Positions 40,493 to 44,913 of a stretch of 44,913 bases of DNA are shown here, one piece after another (the first letter of the stretch is position 1; each line of letters opens with the position of its first letter). A model generated the notes under the pieces. It was not told the origin of the DNA. It did no database searches and was given only the letters and a program-made list of their open reading frames with translations. The stretch covers positions 189,607 through 234,519 of the forward strand of contig NZ_LMUF01000039.1 in the NCBI RefSeq assembly GCF_009766085.1, read 5' to 3'. Origin of the DNA: Burkholderia sp. S171. Lineage in GTDB: Bacteria; Pseudomonadota; Gammaproteobacteria; Burkholderiales; Burkholderiaceae. A program made the translations under genes and the position numbers.

Positions 40493-41755
40493 ATGCCGTC
40501 ATCGCCCTCCTCCTCAGAAATTCGTCGCGCGCGCGTTGCCGTTATCGGCGGCGGCCCTGCTGGCTTGATGGCCGCGGAAGCGCTGGCGGCGGGTGGCGTA
40601 GAAGTGGATCTATATGACGCCATGCCGTCGGTCGGCCGCAAATTCCTCATGGCCGGCAAGGGCGGCATGAATCTCACGCATTCGGAACCTGCCGAACTAT
40701 TCCTGTCGCGTTATGCGGAGCGCCGGGCGCAAATTGAACCGTTGCTGCGTCGTTTCGATACCACCGCGTTACGCGCATGGGTTCACGGATTGGGCGTGGA
40801 AACTTTCGTTGGCAGTTCGGGCCGCGTATTTCCGACCGACATGAAAGCCGCGCCGATGCTGCGAGCCTGGTTGCATCGGCTACGCGGGTCGGGCGTACGG
40901 TTCCATATGCGGCATAAGTGGCTTGGCTGGGGTGATGAAGCTTTACCCCTTTTGCGGTTCGCTACGCCGGAGGGCGAGCGCTCGGTCGAAGCTGACGCCG
41001 TTGTCCTCGCGCTGGGCGGCGCAAGCTGGCCGCGACTTGGGTCGGACGCCGCGTGGATTCCGCATCTGGAAGCGCGGGACGTGGGCGTGTCGCCGTTCAA
41101 GCCGTCCAACTGTGGTTTCGATATCGACTGGAGCGAGCATTTCAGCAGTCGTTTTGCAGGCGAACCGCTGAAAGCCGTGGCGATCGGTTTGCCGCGAGAG
41201 GAGGGTGGTATCGACTGGCGCACGGGCGAGTGTTTGCTGACATCGACAGGTATTGAAGGCAGTCTGATCTACGCGATGTCGGCGCGTATCCGCGATCGCC
41301 TGGCCGCCGGCGATGGCACGTTTTTCCTCGATCTATTGCCGGCTCTGACGCCGCAGCGTGTTCACGATGAAGTGACGCATCCACGCGGCGCTCGGTCCAT
41401 GTCGAGCCATTTGCAGAGTCGTCTGAACCTGACGGGCGTGAAGGCGGGTTTGCTGCGAGAGGTGTTGAGCCGCGAAGATTTCGCCGATACAGAACGCCTT
41501 GCACAACGTATCAAGGCGTTGCCGTTGACCGTGACGCGCCCAAGGCCGATCGCCGAGGCGATCAGCAGTGCGGGCGGCGTGCGGTTCGAGTCGCTCGATT
41601 CGCACCTGATGCTCGAGGCGCTGCCCGGCGTTTTCTGCGCGGGCGAGATGCTGGATTGGGAAGCGCCGACGGGCGGTTATCTGCTCACGGCGTGTTTCGC
41701 GAGCGGTTTGGTGGCGGGCGAGGCGGCGCTGGCTTATGTGCAGCAGCGGGCGTGA
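40493..41755 (+). CDS. BaiN/HI0933-type flavoprotein (TIGR03862-like)
   Basis: A 420-residue FAD protein of the HI0933/BaiN superfamily. The N-terminal dinucleotide fold is VAVIGGGPAGLMAAEALAAGGVEV (residues 15-38). The characteristic GRKFLMAGKGGMNLTHS segment follows, then ADAVVLALGGASWPRLGSDAAW. The C-terminal closing stretch is GVFCAGEMLDWEAPTGGYLLTACFASGLVAGEAAL. Related proteins are oxidoreductases of uncertain physiological substrate. There is no clear ribosome site, so the start is a best guess. It is on the opposite strand to, and not functionally linked with, paaA. Confidence 0.87.
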   Translation: MPSSPSSSEIRRARVAVIGGGPAGLMAAEALAAGGVEVDLYDAMPSVGRKFLMAGKGGMNLTHSEPAELFLSRYAERRAQIEPLLRRFDTTALRAWVHGLGVETFVGSSGRVFPTDMKAAPMLRAWLHRLRGSGVRFHMRHKWLGWGDEALPLLRFATPEGERSVEADAVVLALGGASWPRLGSDAAWIPHLEARDVGVSPFKPSNCGFDIDWSEHFSSRFAGEPLKAVAIGLPREEGGIDWRTGECLLTSTGIEGSLIYAMSARIRDRLAAGDGTFFLDLLPALTPQRVHDEVTHPRGARSMSSHLQSRLNLTGVKAGLLREVLSREDFADTERLAQRIKALPLTVTRPRPIAEAISSAGGVRFESLDSHLMLEALPGVFCAGEMLDWEAPTGGYLLTACFASGLVAGEAALAYVQQRA

Positions 41756-41788
41756 ACCGGGTTCAAACGCCCGCGTGAAACTACAAGC

Positions 41789-42991
41789 TCAGGCCGGAAC
41801 GAGGCGCCACAACGACGTAATCTCGGCCGAACGCGCGTGATAAAGCGGATCGGTTTTATCTGCGGCGCGGGGGTGTTGCGGACGAATATCCATCCGGCCG
41901 TCCGTCTTCAATCCGGCGCGGTCGACCCACTCCTGGAATTCCGCACGCGTTCGCAAACCAAGATGTTCCGCTATATCGGAAAGAATCAGCCAGCCTTCGC
42001 CGCCCGGCGTCAGATGCGCAGCAAGGCCATCGAGAAATCCGCGCAACATGCGGCTTTCCGGATCGTAGATCGCGTGTTCAATCGCCGAACTGGGCCGGGC
42101 CGGCAGCCACGGCGGATTGCAGACAATCAACGGCGCACGGCCTTCCGGGAACAGGTCGGCCTCAATCACCTTTACTTGTTGGTCATATCCCAATAATTCG
42201 ATATTTTCGCGTGCGCACGCCAGCGCCCGGGCATCGATTTCCGTCGCAATCACCCGCTTCACGCCACGCTGGGCCAGCAAGACAGCGAGCACGCCCGTGC
42301 CGGTGCCGATATCGAAAGCCAGTTCCTTCGATGGCAACGGCTGATCCGCGATCAGCTTGATGTACTCGCCGCGCACCGGCGAAAACACGCCGTAGTAGGG
42401 ATGAATCCGAGCGCCGAGCGCCTCGACGTCCACGCCCTTTTTGCGCCACTCGTGCGCGCCGACCAGCCCCAGCACTTCCCGCAGCGACACAACCGACTCA
42501 CCAGCTGCCGCGCCGTAAGCCTCTTCACACGCCTCCTTCACAACCGGCGCACGGCGCAGCGGAATGGCGTATTCGGCGTCCAGCGGCAACAGCAGCATGC
42601 CGAGCGTGCGCGCCCGCTGCGACTGGGCGAGCCGATGCAAATTGAACGCTTCTGCAGGGGCGGGCGGCGCGGCCGGCGGTGCATCGGGGGCCGCGCTGCG
42701 TTCCTTCGCTTTGGCTTTGGCGGACTTTTTCGGCCGCGTTTCGATGCGTCGGGCAACCGCCTGCAACAATTGGCGTGCATTTTGGAAATCGCCGCGCCAG
42801 AGAATGGCCGTGCCTTCGCAAGCTAGCCGATAGGCGGAGTCGGCGGTCATCTGGTCATCGCCGATCACTACGCGTTTGGGCGGCGCGATTCCGCTTTCCG
42901 AGTGCCAGAGCGCCGAACGGTTCTCGCCTTTTTCCTCCCATTGGATCTGGGAGGGTGCGGCGCTGGTGCTGGGAGAAGTTTTGGAATGCAT
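41789..42991 (-). CDS. Class I SAM-dependent methyltransferase (HemK-like NPPW motif)
   Basis: A protein of about 400 residues. The C-terminal half is a Rossmann methyltransferase with the SAM loop AFDIGTGTGVLAVLLAQRG, the acidic partner VIATEID, and motif IV VCNPPWLPA. NPP(Y/F/W) motifs mark enzymes that methylate exocyclic amino groups, as in the release-factor glutamine and ribosomal-protein methyltransferases. The N-terminal 190 residues, with an Ala/Pro/Lys-rich linker (RPKKSAKAKAKERS), are unrelated and may recognise the target. The substrate is unknown. Start at MHSKTSP; a GTG further upstream is possible. Confidence 0.83.
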   Translation of the reverse strand: MHSKTSPSTSAAPSQIQWEEKGENRSALWHSESGIAPPKRVVIGDDQMTADSAYRLACEGTAILWRGDFQNARQLLQAVARRIETRPKKSAKAKAKERSAAPDAPPAAPPAPAEAFNLHRLAQSQRARTLGMLLLPLDAEYAIPLRRAPVVKEACEEAYGAAAGESVVSLREVLGLVGAHEWRKKGVDVEALGARIHPYYGVFSPVRGEYIKLIADQPLPSKELAFDIGTGTGVLAVLLAQRGVKRVIATEIDARALACARENIELLGYDQQVKVIEADLFPEGRAPLIVCNPPWLPARPSSAIEHAIYDPESRMLRGFLDGLAAHLTPGGEGWLILSDIAEHLGLRTRAEFQEWVDRAGLKTDGRMDIRPQHPRAADKTDPLYHARSAEITSLWRLVPA

Positions 42992-43375
42992 GCTGAATAA
43001 GTACCGGACAAAGTGAGAACCGCGAGGCGGAATGCCGACATTCTGAGGGCTTTTCACAAAATGGTCCGATTTTCGACGACAAAAGACGTCTGGTAGACAC
43101 GTTTGGGAATTGCGCCACGGGATTTCAACCGGCGCGAAAGCAGGTCCGTTTGCACATTTAGCGTCGGATGAACGCAGGCGCTAATTCGATTCCGGTACGC
43201 GGAGTTCCCCGTCTCCGGGTCTCCGAACGACGCCGCGGCTCTTTGTCCTGAAAGCCATGCCACAAGGCCGAGCCAAACCGCACATCTGCCGCCGCGAATC
43301 ATCCGCTGAACTGTAAGCGCCTGGTTTGCCTGTTCAGGCACAATCGTTTTTTCCCTCAAAAACACCCGTTCCCCG
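42992..43375. other. Divergent intergenic region with an inverted repeat
   Basis: About 380 bases between the methyltransferase and the SGNH hydrolase. TGCCTG-TT-CAGGCA (43327-43340), about 35 bases before the hydrolase ATG, is a perfect inverted repeat and possible operator. Otherwise nothing is supported. Confidence 0.4.
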
Positions 43376-44653
43376 ATGAACCTTCGCGCCCTTTCCGCCG
43401 TTGCCGCCGCGACGCTGCTTGCTTCCTTGCTGTCATCCACCTGCGCTCTCGCCGACGACGCACCGGCCGAACACTGGGTCAGCGCCTGGGGCACGGCGTT
43501 GCAGGCCATTCCGCAGCGGACGGATTTGCCGGCGCTGTATCGCGCGCCTGAGATTGGCGGCCGGACGGTTCGGCAGATTGTGTATCCCGCCATCGACGGC
43601 CGCCACGTTCGGCTGCGCTTCAGCAATGTGTACGGCACGGCGCCGCTGGTGATCGAGGGCGTACAAGTAGCGCGCGCCGTGTCCGGCGGCGCGGCGGCGA
43701 TCCGAGCGGGCACTAGCCGTCCTGTGACGTTCGCGGGCAAGGCGAGCGTGACCATCGCGCCGGGTGGCCAGATGGACAGCGACCCGATTACCTTCGATGT
43801 CGCCGCCCACCAGCCGCTCGCCGTCAGCACCTATATGGGAGCGGGTCAAAAAATGGCCGCGTGGCATAGGGTGGCGAACCAGACGAATTACGTATCGACG
43901 CCAGGCAACCATTCCTCCGATACCGACGCCGCCGCGTTTCGCACCCGCTTCACGCAATTTGTATGGCTGACAAGCGTTTCCGTCGACGCAACGCCTGCGC
44001 GGGCGCTGGTAGCAATCGGAGACTCCATTACCGATGGCATGCGCTCGACGCCGAACGCGAACCGTCGCTGGCCCGACGCATTGGGGCGCCGGCTGACGCA
44101 AAAGGGCATCGACAGCACCGCGGTCGTCAATGCGGGAATCAGCGGCAATCGCTTGCTGAGCGGGTCACCGTGCTACGGCGATGCGCTTTTGACGCGATTC
44201 GACCGCGACGCGCTGCGCCAACCCGGGGTCCGCACGGTGATCCTGATGATCGGCATCAACGATATCAATTTCCCCGCGATGCCCCCCCACGCCGGCCTGG
44301 ATTGCGACGATCCCCATACGCCCGTGACCGCCGATTCGCTGTTGCGCGGGTATCAACGGCTGATTGCGCAGGCGCACCAGCGCGGGGTCCGGATCTACGG
44401 CGCGACCTTGACGCCGGCCTCGCTGCCTCCGGAACGTGAGGCGATCAGGACGGCAGTGAATGACTCGATCCGCTCAAGCCATGCATTCGATGGCGTGATT
44501 GACTTCGACCAGGCACTCCGCGACCCGGCCCATCCGGATCGTCTCCAGCGACGCTATGACAGCGGCGACCATATCCATCCTAGCGACGCGGGTTATGCGG
44601 CCATGTCGGAAGCCGTTCCCATCGACGAAATGGGGCTGGCGAAGGGTCGTTGA
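43376..44653 (+). CDS. Secreted SGNH/GDSL hydrolase
   Basis: A 425-residue exported esterase/lipase-type hydrolase. A Sec signal peptide (NLRALSAVAAATLLASLLSSTCALA) leads into an N-terminal beta-rich domain of about 175 residues (HWVSAWGTALQ, VRLRFSNVYGTAPL, HQPLAVSTYMGAG), the usual companion of this subfamily. The catalytic domain has GDS in VAIGDSITDG (Ser), the Gly of NAGISGNRL, GIND, and the Asp-His pair in GDHIHPSDAGY. All four SGNH blocks are intact. The substrate is probably an ester or acetylated carbohydrate; this is not shown by sequence. Confidence 0.88.
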   Translation: MNLRALSAVAAATLLASLLSSTCALADDAPAEHWVSAWGTALQAIPQRTDLPALYRAPEIGGRTVRQIVYPAIDGRHVRLRFSNVYGTAPLVIEGVQVARAVSGGAAAIRAGTSRPVTFAGKASVTIAPGGQMDSDPITFDVAAHQPLAVSTYMGAGQKMAAWHRVANQTNYVSTPGNHSSDTDAAAFRTRFTQFVWLTSVSVDATPARALVAIGDSITDGMRSTPNANRRWPDALGRRLTQKGIDSTAVVNAGISGNRLLSGSPCYGDALLTRFDRDALRQPGVRTVILMIGINDINFPAMPPHAGLDCDDPHTPVTADSLLRGYQRLIAQAHQRGVRIYGATLTPASLPPEREAIRTAVNDSIRSSHAFDGVIDFDQALRDPAHPDRLQRRYDSGDHIHPSDAGYAAMSEAVPIDEMGLAKGR

Positions 44654-44810
44654 ACGGTTGTTCGGACTTTCCCGAAAATAGTTTGAAGATGTCCTTGCCA
44701 TAGTGGGTGCCATCGCCTATTATTCGTCTCCTCGTTTCGCAACGAGGGCCGCTAAAGAAACAGGTGGCCTCCAAAGTCGGTAAGTTTGAAAGCAAACGCT
44801 CACAAACTTG
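44654..44810. other. Upstream region of the stable-RNA-type promoter
   Basis: No gene is supported. It contains a 7-bp hairpin (CCTCGTT 44730-44736 with AACGAGG 44741-44747) without a U-run, and inverted arms AAGTTTG (44782-44788) and CAAACTT (44803-44809) that end two bases before the -35 box of the next feature, a place where activators such as Fis bind at rRNA promoters. Confidence 0.45.
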
Positions 44811-44850
44811 TTGACAAGGAGAAAAAGATTCTTCATAATCTCGTTTCTGT
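44811..44850 (+). promoter_or_regulatory. Very strong promoter, probably of an rRNA operon beyond the right edge
   Basis: TTGACA (44811-44816), an exact 17-base spacer and CATAAT (44834-44839) are followed by CTCGTTTCTGTGCTGCAGATGCAGCGACGCG. As I recall, the CATAATCTCGTTTCT pattern precedes 16S rRNA leaders in Burkholderia and relatives. No 16S sequence or tRNA is reached before the window ends at 44913, so the target is inferred. Confidence 0.65.
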
Positions 44851-44913
44851 GCTGCAGATGCAGCGACGCGAAAGCGGCAGGGTTCTGAGGGTTGGGACTG
44901 TGCGGCGGGTAGC

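Overview
The window is high-GC DNA with gene content and order typical of a Burkholderiaceae chromosome (Burkholderia, Paraburkholderia or Caballeronia). Supporting signs are DUF2957-type lipoproteins beside an OmpW porin, a type-2 ArgC, a single-polypeptide indolepyruvate ferredoxin oxidoreductase, a TetR-linked paaABCDE operon, and a two-domain MaeB next to pyrE. The genus assignment is inference from gene content and cannot be settled from the sequence alone.

Left part (1-12 kb): a LacI-family regulator, cut by the window edge, is divergent from a phytanoyl-CoA-dioxygenase-like enzyme that overlaps an aldose 1-epimerase. Then come an orphan receiver-domain response regulator, an endonuclease/exonuclease/phosphatase-fold protein, a small exported protein, a Lon-like AAA+ ATPase without a protease domain, an L-2-hydroxyglutarate-oxidase-like flavoprotein, a Tat-exported HiPIP, a dead MFS transporter fragment, a cupin, a small putative ribbon-helix-helix protein, a ubiquitin-fold/Mut7-C protein, a beta-hydroxyacid dehydrogenase, an exported protein and a second orphan receiver. 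A compact unannotated transcription unit at about 12236-12332 (promoter, CUCC-rich hairpin, strong terminator) looks like a small RNA.

Middle (12-28 kb): an OmpW-like porin and two tandem DUF2957-type lipoproteins, argC, a flavodoxin-like quinone reductase, a PEBP/YbhB protein, an RcsB-like response regulator, pyrE, maeB, a trimeric autotransporter adhesin (YadA class) and an NlpC/P60 cell-wall hydrolase. The last is preceded by AT-rich DNA with a 56-codon ORF. Short dyads resembling enterobacterial RcsB boxes lie upstream of the adhesin, near the lipoproteins and upstream of the NlpC/P60 gene, suggesting a possible envelope regulon.

Right part (28-45 kb): an aromatic amino acid catabolism block. 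Indolepyruvate ferredoxin oxidoreductase (arylpyruvate to aryl-acetyl-CoA), HppD with a divergent Lrp/AsnC regulator, a GNAT, a TetR regulator (PaaR-like), a DUF1835/DUF3658-type protein and paaEDCBA on the minus strand. A perfect CCGACCG-N2-CGGTCGG dyad sits inside the paaA promoter, just upstream of a TATAAT. The block is followed by a BaiN-type flavoprotein, a HemK-like methyltransferase and a secreted SGNH hydrolase. The window ends in a very strong promoter (TTGACA-17-CATAAT followed by CTCG) that looks like the start of a stable-RNA (probably rRNA) operon just beyond the right edge. Most unit boundaries are marked by clear intrinsic terminators. No complete insertion sequence, CRISPR array or tRNA was seen.
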